Source of the DNA: Chara braunii
Lineage: Eukaryota > Streptophyta > Charophyceae > Charales > Characeae
DNA length: 31,779 nt
Reading direction: 5' to 3'
Assembly: GCA_003427395.1 (NCBI GenBank)
Contig: BFEA01000044.1
Coordinates: 3,726,249 to 3,758,027, forward strand
This document shows, one piece after another, positions 18,359 to 27,155 of this stretch. Under the pieces are notes generated by a model that saw only the letters and a program-made list of their open reading frames with translations, searched no databases and was not told where the DNA came from. Both the position numbers and the translations under genes were made by a program. Each line of letters begins with the position of its first letter. The stretch's first letter is position 1.

Positions 18359-18997
18359 TCTCTCTCTCCCTCGACTTTCACCCACGTCTTCCTTTTGTAC
18401 ACCCGAAGACCACCCCTGCGCCCTGCTGTATGTCCAAGCCCTCAGCCAGCTATGGAGGCTGGGCTATGGCGCTGCCCTCAGCAGCGCCCTGCTTCACCAC
18501 ACGACCGCACGTGTGCAGCACCTTGCTCCCGCGCTAGCAGCCAGAACACGAGCGATTGCTCCAGCAGCGCTGCCGCCAGTCAGCGAGTGCCAGAATGAGC
18601 CTCCAGGCAGCGAGCTCTTTCCTATATGGAAAGAGTCTGCCTGCCCCAGTGGCCTGGCTGGGCTGGGCCTGTGCCCAGAAGCTTTCGGTAGGCCCCAGGA
18701 GGCTGTGCCTCTGTTGCAGCTGCTGGGCTTCGTTTGGTTGGGCCTCCCAACTCTCTGTGTATGATGCTGCGATTCTTGCTCAGGGCCTGCATTTCAGGAA
18801 AGGCCTGGAAGGCTGTGGAAAATCTTTGCTGCTCGGGGCATGGATTCCCTTTCAACTGACGCGGCTCAACTGCCTGAACCCTGAATACGAAATTGACAGC
18901 ATAGGGCCTCTCGTGATTTATTAGGCCCGCCTTCACTTAGGGCGGACACATTTGTATCAGGGGCCCCTTAGGCCTACCGAGGAACCAATTCTTCGCA
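17966..18997 (-). repeat. Element 3 right LTR (5' LTR)
   Basis: This starts TGCAAGGAAAATGAGCAAT and ends AACCAATTCTTCGCA. It is colinear with 10237-11205. It holds an expanded CAT microsatellite (18308-18356) that reads as poly-His in one frame, which is not a protein. The right flank CATG (18998-19001) completes the target duplication. Confidence 0.92.
18308..18356. repeat. (CAT)n microsatellite in element 3 right LTR
   Basis: There are about 16 uninterrupted CAT units here, against about 5 at the same LTR position in the left copy. The LTRs were identical at insertion, so the tract changed length afterwards. Confidence 0.95.
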
Positions 18998-19851
18998 CAT
19001 GGGACAGAAATGCACAATTTAGATGTGAACGCACGGGCGAGAAATGCACAATTTACTATTTAGATGTGAACGCACGGGCGAGAAATGCACAATTTAGTTG
19101 CGAAACATTGTATGCACATTTTTATGGGACGCTGGGCCTGGCTCCCAGCGGGTGCAGCTCCCCACCTATAGAGCGGAACAGAACTCTATTTGAATTTTGA
19201 AAGGGGAAAAAAAGGTATAATTCCATGATGCTGTTTCAGTCAGAAATGCACACAAATTGTGAAGTGCTTTCTTAGGGGCTCGCCACACAGCTCTCGAAAA
19301 GGCAACAACTTTCCAGAGGCGTTGGACATTTTCGAGCATTGCAATTTTTTGAGTTCTGGGCCGTTCGCAGCACATTACTGACAAAGCGGCCAAGCAGATT
19401 GGGAAAAGACAGTGGCCATGAGTAGAGGACACACGTTTGTCTGTCCCAACCTCAGGCCAACTCTAGAATTTTGAAGATGCTGTGGAGAGGGAGGTGGAGG
19501 ATTCTTGGATGTGGTGAAGCTGCAGGCCGAGGATACCACCGTTTCGGAGGTGCTTTCGAAACTTTTTTTTCTCTCTCTTTTTCTTTAAACAGGTCCCTAC
19601 GGCCCTGGCTCCATTTCCATTCTGGGGAGCGTCAGTCCGGTTCCCATTCCACTGGCAAGTCAGATTAAGATATTACATCATGAGGCACACTCGCACTTTC
19701 CTTCCATCTGGCCAAAGGAACCCTGACCAGCATTTACTACTCCAACATTGTGGAGGATTGCCTGTCAGCTCGCCTTACTTCCACTTTTCCTCTCAGGTCC
19801 ACTGCGTGAGCCTGCCAGATCATACATAAAGAGCGAGAAAGGTACTAGAAG
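18998..19851. other. Flank between element 3 and the LINE, no gene recognised
   Basis: It begins with a short tandem repeat (19007-19105). Later parts include an 8-T run with CT-rich sequence (19563-19590) that might be the reverse complement of the LINE 3' tail, though no target duplication was found to confirm it. The LINE may extend into 19565-19851. Confidence 0.35.
19007..19105. repeat. Short tandem repeat with 34/41-bp spacing
   Basis: GAAATGCACAATTTA occurs at 19007, 19041 and 19082. GATGTGAACGCACGGGCGA lies between successive copies, and a 7-bp CTATTTA insert lengthens the second unit. The array lies five bases from the element 3 target duplication. Confidence 0.85.
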
Positions 19852-20440
19852 CTACCGAAGGTACAAATTTCGGAATTCCCCCTTCCAGATTATGTGGCCT
19901 GTGAAGGCTCTTGTCCATCTGTCAGGTGGGATCTCTGCCCCCTGCACCTCACTTCGGAGTTGTGCCAGTCTTTCCACCGTATGTGAAAGTGATTGATCTG
20001 CTACTTTGCCCCCTGCGGGCCACACCTTGGTAAATTTATCCATAATTCTCTTTTGTTGCTCTTCGTCATCTGGCATGGAGTGTCTCGTCTTATGTTTCTT
20101 GTTTAGGGTCTATAATAACCAGGCCCCTTCTGTCTGGTTGCCTTGTGATATAATGACATGCTATCTTTGGTATACAGTTCTCTTTGTTGGGGTCTCCTGA
20201 CCATAGGTACGCTCTTGCTTTGCGGTTGAGGTCTTTAAGTGATTCGTCTGGGATTGTCCAGATTGAAGCTATGTACCACATCATTGAGAAGATGGATGTA
20301 TTAATGGCTAATGCGCGACCCAGCAAGGAAGTAAATGTGTATCCCAACCTTCCCAGCTTGCTTATTTGTTTGGAGAGTACATTCTGGGCCATTTGAGGGG
20401 CCAAGCCTTCTTTAGTCATCAGAATACCCAGGTATCACGT
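19852..20440 (-). pseudogene. LINE ORF2 C-terminal region
   Basis: MAQNVLSKQISKLGRLGYTF, GRALAINTSIFSMMWYIASI and ARAYLWSGDPNKENCIPKIA are typical of the region after RT in plant L1 ORF2, where the protein keeps a YLWSG-type segment. It continues after a stop near 20090 with RIMDKFTKVWPAGGKVADQS, whose role I cannot name. The frame is open for 109 codons and then breaks. Confidence 0.75.
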
Positions 20441-20929
20441 GGGAGTGTCCATTGTTTCCCACGTCATGGCTGCCTCTGGACCCTGGTTCTGGGGGATCGC
20501 GTCCTCAGCTAACCACTACACTATTGTTTTTCCCCAGTTGATTTTCATTTCTGATGCCAGTCTGAATGCTTCCATGGCTCTTACTAGCGCAGCGAAGGAT
20601 GAGTCCGAGGCTCGAAAGAGGACAGAGAGGTCGTCTGCAAACATTATTACAGTAGGAAATCTTAGTGGTGAGCTGATCCTACATTTACTTCTGGTAGCCT
20701 GTGTATGGAAGGGTCTTTGTGTAGGGATGATGCTATTGCTTCCATCACAAACAGGAAAATTGGGGGTGCTAGCGGGTCCTCTTGGCGGACCGAACGTGAG
20801 ATTGGCCATTGACTTGGACGCAGCCTATGGCGTCGTTGTCTAGAATACGTACCCATTTCTTGAAGTTCGCCCCTACTCCCATCTTTTCCATGCTTGCATT
20901 GAGGAAGGTCCAATTGACCTAGTCGTATG
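20441..20929 (-). pseudogene. LINE reverse transcriptase, distal half
   Basis: From motif A onward: AYD at 20922-20930, a TAG and then VNWTFLNASMEKMGVGANFK, QEDPLAPPIFLFVMEAIASS (motif B) and FPTVIMFADDLSVLFRASDS with the catalytic FADD box (motif C), then SEMKINWGKTIV. A frameshift near 20770 separates motifs B and C. The catalytic Asp pair is present. This half is separated from the N-terminal half by the TIR element. Confidence 0.88.
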
Positions 20930-21017
20930 CATGGTAACCCCGGACCCGGACACCGGACACTTTCGGACTGTCTTCCGGACCAGTGTCTGGACTGGTCCGG
21001 ACTGTCCGGTGATCCGG

Positions 21018-21085
21018 ACATCACCGGACACTGGACATCACCGGACACTGGACATCACCGGACACTGGACATCACCGGACACCGG
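21018..21085. repeat. 17-bp tandem repeat within the TIR element
   Basis: ACATCACCGGACACTGG recurs at 21018, 21035, 21052 and 21069, the last with a C for T change. Each unit contains one CCGGAC hexamer, so the array spaces the hexamer every 17 bp. Confidence 0.9.
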
Positions 21086-21449
21086 ACAGTCCGGACCGGT
21101 CCTCGGGGTGCAAAAATGTCCGGACCCAAAAAAAATAAAATAATAATAATAATACTAAAAACTGGGGGGGTGGGGGGGGTGTTGGCAGGCACTCACCTGC
21201 TTTGCACTCTGTAGTTCAAGCAGCAGAGCACGTGTCTTGCAACAAATCAACCAGCACATTTAACCAGCAGACATGCAGAATTGCAAACAGTGCAAAGCAG
21301 GCACAAGACTAAAGAAACAGAGAATTTCTTTCTTAAAAAAGTATGATTAACTTTGAACTTTGGATTTAGTAATTTAAGTTCATAACTTCATATATAACTT
21401 GCAGTTCAATTTAGAACGTCAGAGTCTTTAGACTGGCAGCACTGTCAGT

Positions 21450-21450
<1 letters not shown>

Positions 21451-21534
<84 letters not shown>
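21451..21534. repeat. (CT)42 microsatellite
   Basis: An uninterrupted 84-bp CT repeat lies in the middle of the TIR element. Open frames across it (Ser-Leu or Glu-Arg repeats) are artefacts of the dinucleotide. Confidence 0.97.
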
Positions 21535-21537
<3 letters not shown>

Positions 21538-21856
21538 CCTCTCTCCAACGGGCAGCAGCGGTGGGCGGCATGTCGAAACGGCCGCTTTGAAATTGCTTGG
21601 GCCTGTGCGAAACCCGCCACCTCAAAAACCTGCAGTGTCTTGTGTCCGGACCTCTAGGCCGTGTCCGGTGGGGTGAAACGACACTAAAAAATCACCCCGT
21701 TATTTTTTGAGGGGCGGCCAGGACATTATAAATGTCCTGGGCCACCGCATTTTTTTTTTTTTTTTTTGCCCCAGGGGCCTCCATCCGGACATGAGGACCG
21801 GACACCGGACACCGGACTGTCTGGAATCCGGTCTGGACATCCGGACGGTTGCCATG

Positions 21857-22770
21857 GTCGTATGCCTTCTCGAAATCAAAGAAAAGTATTGTTGTGGTAA
21901 TCCTCTTTTCCTAGACTTTATTGGCCGCCTCATTGAGGGTAAGTACGTTGTCCAGTATGTACCTTCTGGGGATGAAACCTGTTTGGTCGATGTCTCATTG
22001 AGGGTAAGTACGTTGTCCAGTATGTACCTTCTGGGGATGAAACCTGTTTGGTCGATGTGAAAACATTTGTCTGTCAGATCCAAGATCCTGAAGGCCAGGG
22101 CTTTGGCTAGGATTTTATAGGGCAATGTTAATAGAGATTAGGTCTGTAGTTTTTTATGTCTTCTTTGTCACCTTTTTTATACAGCAAGGTCACCACAGCA
22201 CTACTCAGCAGATTCCCTGACCCCCCCCTTTTGCCAACTGTCATTGTAGAAGTTCAACAGATCCTCCCCTAGAAGCAGCCATAACTTTTCCCAGAATTCG
22301 TTCGTTAGTCCGTCGATCCCAGGTGACTTGTTGTTATTCATACTCTGTACCGCAAATTGCAGTTCCTCAAGAGTGATGGGTTTGTCAAGAGATTCTGCTT
22401 GCTCCTCTAATATTGTTTATTCTAAATATTGAAGCATCCTGGACCGTGCTTCTATGGTGCTAGGTGGAGTGGGCGTAGGGGTCTTTGTATGGTACAACTC
22501 TTCATAGAATTCCCTGGCTATGTTCAACATTCCTTCTTTGTACGTTAGTGTTTCGGGTGGGCTTGTAAGGGTCTTCAACCCTTCTATAGAACTTGATCTT
22601 GCATTTGCTTTGATTCTTGCAAAGAAATGTTTTGACATTGATTCACTCAGCTCATGTTCGTTCGTTCTAGCTCTTATTTGTAAGCCCTTCAACTCCCACC
22701 ATCTCCAAATGGTTAGTTCTTCCCTTGCTTTTTGAAAAACGTCTATATAGCGTAGAGGAAGGATTGTCAA
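21857..22770 (-). pseudogene. LINE reverse transcriptase, proximal half
   Basis: From 22770 this gives the pre-RT linker (DVFQKAREELTIWRWWELKG, SKHFFARIKANARSSSIEGL, FYEELYHTKTPT), then RT motifs around 22120-22060 (KILAKALAFRILDLTDKCFH, QTGFIPRRYILDNVLTLNE). It ends at motif A (ILFFDFEKAYD, containing the first catalytic Asp) at the TIR-element junction. A perfect 65-bp tandem duplication (21929-22058) repeats the GFIPRRYILDNVLTLNE codons and shifts the frame. Confidence 0.88.
21929..22058 (-). repeat. 65-bp perfect tandem duplication in LINE RT
   Basis: Bases 21929-21993 are repeated exactly at 21994-22058. Since 65 is not a multiple of three, the reading frame is lost. Perfect identity means it is recent or an assembly artefact. 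Confidence 0.95.
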
Positions 22771-23825
22771 TTAGATTTGTCTCTGCTTGAGGGCTGTCTC
22801 CAGAGCTTGTTTCCTCTGCTTTCTGTCATTCACCAATTTCCTTGACATTTTGGCTATCGTTTGTGATAATGTAGAGTAACTTCTTGAAACCATGCCCACC
22901 TATCTTGGATAGGTAGGTAATTGCCGCTCATATTCTGCCAGCATTCCCTAACTCCCACTTGGAAGGAATGGCTCAATAGGAGGGAGTTGTTCGGTTTGTG
23001 AAAGCTAGAACCCTTTTTAACATATTGATCAAAATTGATAATGAGTTCAATGGGTTTATGGTCCAGACTCGGGTAGGGTTGTAGGGGAAGAATCTTTGCA
23101 CTTTTGGTTGTTCCCATTAGCATCTTTGAGAGAAGGAAGTAATCGATGAAGGAGAAAGCGGTGTGTTGTGCATGATTCGTTTTTACCAGCGTGAAGGCTT
23201 TTGTCCACGGATGCAGAGTATGTTATGGTTCAACCAGATTGTGATCCGGTATCAGCTTCTGGATGGGTTTTGCCTCCTGTGTAGGCTGACTAGCCGAGGA
23301 TTTAGAAATACGATCGGTGGAGGGATCCGAAGTCGCATTCCAGTCCCCCGCCAGAATGCAGGCCGAAAAGGGAGTGATCAAATGTTCAATGCTTGTTATG
23401 AATGTTGCTCTGTCTGAGGAACTGTTTGGTGCATATACATTGATTACTCTGAATTCTTCCTCTTTCCATTTTAGATCCATGAGGCACCATCTACCCTGTA
23501 CCGTGTCTGCCTCTATGCCCATTACTGAACCTGTCGTGTAGAGGCGAGATGATTTTGGTATGAGGATAGTTGTCCCTTTTGTGCTTGACTCATTATCTGC
23601 TGACCATATTTCATCTTTGACTCCTAGCTTCTTTGCTAATACTTTTCGAATTATGTTGTGTTCCGCTGAGAAGGTGAGGTGGGTTTCTTGTAACAGGATT
23701 ATATTTGCTGGTTTGTTTGTGTGCGTCGTCAATCCTTTGATTATGTTATTCAATTTCTCTTTTTTTTCCACTATGTTACCCAGTCCATTAACATTCCAAC
23801 TTCTGATGACTATTCCTTGTGTCCT
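22771..23825 (-). pseudogene. LINE ORF2 endonuclease (APE type)
   Basis: The domain opens IVIRSWNVNGLGNIVEKKEK (the WNVNGL start of APE endonucleases). It then has NIILLQETHLT with the catalytic Glu, FRVINVYAPNSSSDRATF, ILAGDWNATSDP (the GDWN Asp/Asn pair) and, in a further frame, YPSLDHKPIELI, the SDHxP-type motif. This nicks the target so that RT can prime on it. There is no ATG between the ORF1 stop at 23826 and the endonuclease core, and the frame is the same as the end of ORF1. A stop near 23223 and a frame change precede the SDH part. Confidence 0.9.
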
Positions 23826-24415
23826 TCAGTTCACCAGGTCCTCCTTTGCATTCACACTCTTTCTAATGATTCCATCATTGCAGCGGTAAGACGCCGGTAT
23901 GCCTGGAGTCATGGTGGTTGACCTAAGGGGGGGGCTGGTCGCTTGCGTCCATTGTTGTTGTGGTCGCATCCGGTGGAAACTGTTGTGCGTAGTCATCTTG
24001 TCATATGTCTTGTATTCACCTATACTTCCGCTGCCTCCCTGTTCCGAAGAAAGGGTCGGCTTGGATCCAACTTCATCCTTCTGCCACTCCTCCATCTCGT
24101 CTTCAGAGCAGTCACTTTTGTAGGACCTATCCAGGTCCATGGCAAAAACCCTTGAATCCAGGTCCCTATCCCCTATAAGGATGTCCGCACTCAAGAGTTG
24201 TGCCACCGAGTCCCCCAGCGTTTTCGTTGGAACGTCGGGACACCGTCCTCCATGGTCTCCACATCATCCCGCTCTTGAGTTTGGTTCTTTCTGGGAATTT
24301 GGCGATCAGAGGAGTAAAGGTGCAAGGGGTGTGCCTCTCCAGTTCCATCTGATATTCCCTTTGTTCCCTTTGGGCGGCTTGGAATGAGCTGTCCTCTGGA
24401 TAACCGTGGGGGTCA
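23826..24415 (-). pseudogene. LINE ORF1 C-terminal region
   Basis: A 126-codon frame begins in the repeated segment (VAQLLSADILIGDRDLDSRV) and continues with an acidic part (YKSDCSEDEMEEWQKDEVGS). It ends KSVNAKEDLVN before a TGA at 23826-23828. The segment 24149-24415 is one of two copies. The N-terminal part of ORF1 lies beyond the insert, from 24891 to 27155. ORF1 proteins bind LINE RNA. Confidence 0.7.
24149..24415 (-). repeat. 267-bp direct repeat, left copy
   Basis: This is colinear with 24891-25157 at a constant offset of 742 bases with no net indel and roughly 7% substitutions by eye. It encodes the ORF1 segment DPHGYPEDSSFQAAQREQRE onward. Beyond 24415 the two copies diverge completely. 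Confidence 0.92.
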
Positions 24416-24890
24416 AACAGTAAGGAAGAGCATGCTGATACAATTTGAGTGTACACTTGACAAAGAGCAGCAGCTGGTTGACTATGGTTCGGATGGGAGG
24501 AAAGGGTATGACTCACTCAACGCTGCTCGTTGGTAGAACCGTAGAAGTTGGCAGCACTAGCAAGTAGTAGCAACCTCCTCGTAGTAGTTAGCAGAATTGA
24601 TGCATAGGGGATTGTCTAGTGCAGATTGGATCAGCTGGTTTGAAACAATGTGTGGAGTCTATAGTACAATAGCTGACTGCTTACTTGATGAGAAGATCCA
24701 AGTAGGGTTTGTGTGAGACTCCGTGTTGAAGGAGTAGTTGAAGGGATGCTGGACCCGCTTTCCAGCATGAGCCGAAGCTGGGTAATGGCCCCAGCATTTC
24801 CGGGTAGAATTGTGAGGACCCCGACCTCTTCGATATTTTGAAATGAAAGAGCAGAAATCATGTTGGAAAAAAAAAAAAGAAAAAAAAAAG
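24416..24890 (+). mobile_element. 475-bp A-tailed insert in LINE ORF1
   Basis: This sequence is foreign to the LINE and ends in an A-rich tail (24867-24889, one G) exactly at the start of the right-hand 267-bp repeat. A tail abutting a target duplication is the mark of LINE-driven retroposition of a plus-strand RNA. I recognise no gene in the body and no clear pol III promoter. The flanking repeats are far longer than normal target duplications, so an older segmental duplication is the alternative. Confidence 0.5.
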
Positions 24891-25157
24891 CCCTCGAATC
24901 CAGGTCGCTATCCTCTATAAGGATGTCTGCACTGAAGAGTTGAGCCACTGATTCCCCCAGCGTTTTCGTTGGAACGTCGGGAAACCGTCCTCCATGGTCT
25001 CCACATCATCCCGCTCTTGTGTTCGGTTCTTTTTGGGAAGTTGGCGATCAGAGGAGTAAAGGCGCAAGGGGTGTGCCTCTCTAGTTCCATTTGATGTTTC
25101 CTTTGTTCCCCTTGGGCGGCTTGGGATGAACTATCCTCTGGATAACCGTGGGGGTCA
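24891..25157 (-). repeat. 267-bp direct repeat, right copy
   Basis: This is the partner of 24149-24415. It continues smoothly to the right into LINE ORF1, while the left copy continues smoothly to the left, so each copy is joined to the LINE on one side only. Confidence 0.92.
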
Positions 25158-27155
25158 GCTATCTCATATAACCCCAGTGGGAAATCCTTTGTTGCTTTTT
25201 CTCGAAGGGTGATGGCTATGTTCTGTCCTTCATCAATCCTTGGGATTGTGAAGGACACGTCTGTGGTGACTTGCCATTGTCCCTCCTTCTCGATGTACCT
25301 CGCTGCTATCAGCGGGCGATTACCCATCAAGGTCATTCTCGCTGATTTGGCGGAGGCCACCACGTGTGGTGCCTTGCCCTCAGCGATATGCTAAATAAAA
25401 GTAAATTGTGGTGCATACTGAGTGTTCAGCTTTTTCAGCTTTTCTGGCTGGGCCACGACCACAACCACTTCTTTTTCCAATATTGACCGTGCTGATTCCT
25501 CTTCTGCTTCTGATTGTTCTGGATTTGACTTTGAATTCGGTTCTTTCATTTTTTGGTTCTTTGTTGTTTTCCATTTCTTTGGACGAAGGTCTTGGAACAA
25601 GTCGTTGGTGTTGAGAACTATCTTGTCTTTGTCTAGCAATCCCTATTCTCTAGCTCTCTTCTTTTCTGCGTACCTGAAGGCGGTGTACTCTGAAAATTCC
25701 TCCGCCTTCTCCTTCCTTAGTTTCTCGTACAGATTGTCCGATTTCTCGATGCCCGCATTTGACCCATTTCTCCCGTTTTTTCTGAGATCTTTCAATGCGT
25801 CTCGGACAGGCTGCTCTCTCTCCTTTTTTCCCTTTTCTATGTATTCCTTGAGCCACTGAAGTGATCGTTGGCAGCAGGATCCACTGTCCATGGCTGTCCC
25901 TCCGGCCTTCTTTGTCCTTGCGAGTTGTGCTTCCTTTGCTGTCATATCGTGCGCTGGCAGAATCGACATCAGTGTCCCTCTTTTGACCTTTTGTGGGTGG
26001 CTGTTCTGCCCCCGTTTCCTTGTCAGACTCCCATCTCCTTCCTTCTCTTGAGACCCGCTTCCACCTTCTTTTGTGAGGCCCCTCCAAGCATTTTTTTGTT
26101 GTTCCCTTGTGGTGTGGGGGATTTTTGGAGAGCCTCCTGTTCCATGCGACTGAGCATCTCTTGCAGGATTGTTGGTTCTTTGCAGTACTCAAGTTCTGCT
26201 TGTTCTTGGATTGAGTCTAGGTCCCATAATAGGTCCTCCCTTGCTTTCTCCTCGTTGACCACTCGAGAGTCGATCAGCGGGTTGGAGTTAATCTTTGTAG
26301 TATTTCCCGTTATTTTGCCTGTTGCCTTCTTCTGCCATCTACTATTTGAAGGGGGGAAAACATTGGGCTTTTTTACTTTAGGTTCTTGATCCGCATAGTG
26401 CCATACCCAGTCTGGTTCATCTAGGTTATCATCAAATACCCAACCATCGTAGCTCGGGTCAATGATGAACCATATGCTCGGGGCATCCCCAACTTCCACG
26501 AGCATGTTGGGGTGGAGTTTCCATTCTTTGGAGTATTTCGAAAACTTCGGGCAGTTCGGATCTGTCCCCATATGACCACGCTCCCTACATCTGAAACACA
26601 TTGGTGAAGTTTTGGTGGAAATCTTGATTTGCAGGGTTTTGTTTTCAATCTGAAGTTTCCATTCCTTTGCAAATAGCGGGGGGTCATCTGTTTTAACTTC
26701 CAATAGGGTCGTCATAGATCCACGGTGTGGTGCCGGCAACTCGAGTTGGCACGGCCCAGGTTCTGCAGAGAGAATCCTTCTCCGACGTGCTTGAGTTTCC
26801 CCTCCTTCTTTACTGTCTCTATGATCCATTTTCTTTTTTCTGCCAGCTGGAGGGTTGCTCTATTGCGGGCGAAATTGAAGACCACTGCGTGCTTCTCATG
26901 CAAATCATCCAATTCGGAGACTTTTCCATCAGGGTACTACCAGACGATGGCTTCTTCCTCTTTCTCTTCTATTATCACTTTTTCTGTGATTGGCACTCCT
27001 TTGACTTTCGTTTTTTCAATCAGGAATTTGAGAGCTTCGTTGTCTATTAGTTTCATTTGTTGCTTGCCCGTTTGCAGGTTGCGGGGCGTGGACGTAGCAT
27101 TTTGGACCACCTGTTTGAAAGTGGCCGCATCGCGGCCTTCTGCTGGTGTTGTCAT
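25158..27155 (-). pseudogene. LINE ORF1, N-terminal and central region
   Basis: The frame opens near 27155 (TTPAEGRDAATFKQVVQNAT, EALKFLIEKTKVKGVPITEK) and passes a TAG into HEKHAVVFNFARNRATLQLA. After a frame change it gives LEVKTDDPPLFAKEWKLQIE and the knuckle CFRCRERGHMGTDPNC (C-x2-C-x4-H-x6-C, about 26555-26605). A long charged Lys/Glu-rich region follows (25650-26200). The last part, PLIAARYIEKEGQWQVTTDV, enters the repeated segment. The order of a conserved N-terminal domain, a CCHC knuckle and a charged tail is that of plant L1 ORF1 proteins. Frames change several times. Confidence 0.75.

Larger units (their letters stand above)
10237..18997 (-). mobile_element. Complete but dead Ty3/gypsy chromovirus-like element (element 3)
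   Basis: This 8761-bp element in minus orientation has LTRs of 969 and 1032 bp, a perfect TGGTATCAGAGC primer site, a polypurine tract and 4-bp CATG target duplications. Domain order is Gag, CCHC knuckle, protease, RT, RNase H, integrase, chromodomain-like tail. Many stops and frameshifts are present. The RT active-site box is disrupted by a 9-bp duplication, the integrase catalytic Glu is Lys, and the protease DSG/DTG is DIG. It is the same family as element 1 by RT and integrase similarity. No autonomous activity is possible from this copy. Confidence 0.92.
20930..21856. mobile_element. Non-autonomous TIR DNA transposon (hAT- or Mutator-like) inside the LINE RT
   Basis: This 927-bp insert has imperfect terminal inverted repeats: CATGGTAACC at the left, GGTTGCCATG at the right (one mismatch). 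GTCGTATG flanks it at 20922-20929 and 21857-21864. Removing the insert and one copy joins the LINE sequence at the FEKAYD motif. An 8-bp duplication suggests hAT; counting the next matching base gives 9 bp, which suggests Mutator. There is no transposase frame. It carries about 13 CCGGAC hexamers in the first 190 bp and about six in the last 220 bp, an 84-bp CT tract, long A and T runs, and two hairpins (21670-21698 and 21716-21743). Confidence 0.8.
19852..27155 (-). mobile_element. L1-type LINE (non-LTR retrotransposon), interrupted
   Basis: On the minus strand, ORF1 (27155 to 23826) has a CCHC-type knuckle, and ORF2 (23825 to about 19852) has an APE endonuclease then a reverse transcriptase with FADD. 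This is the arrangement of plant L1 elements. It is interrupted by a 927-bp TIR element in RT (20930-21856) and by an A-tailed insert with 267-bp flanking repeats in ORF1 (24416-24890), and shows a 65-bp duplication at 21929-22058. The 3' end and target duplications could not be located, so the outer limits are those of the recognisable coding sequence. Confidence 0.88.

Noticed and set aside
18272-18598. Open frame with a long His run
   Set aside because: It is the CAT microsatellite of the element 3 LTR read in one frame; the other LTR has a much shorter tract and no such protein family is known.
21411-21657. Open frames of Ser-Leu or Glu-Arg repeats
   Set aside because: These are translations of the CT dinucleotide repeat inside the TIR element.
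24440-24520. Pol III A/B box-like words in the A-tailed insert
   Set aside because: TGGTTGACTATGG and GGTTCGGATGG overlap almost completely, whereas real A and B boxes are some 30-40 bases apart.
25422-26389. Plus-strand frames of 145-173 codons rich in Ser/Phe/Cys
   Set aside because: They are the antisense of the Lys/Glu-rich LINE ORF1 region, which has the recognisable zinc knuckle and therefore is the real coding strand.
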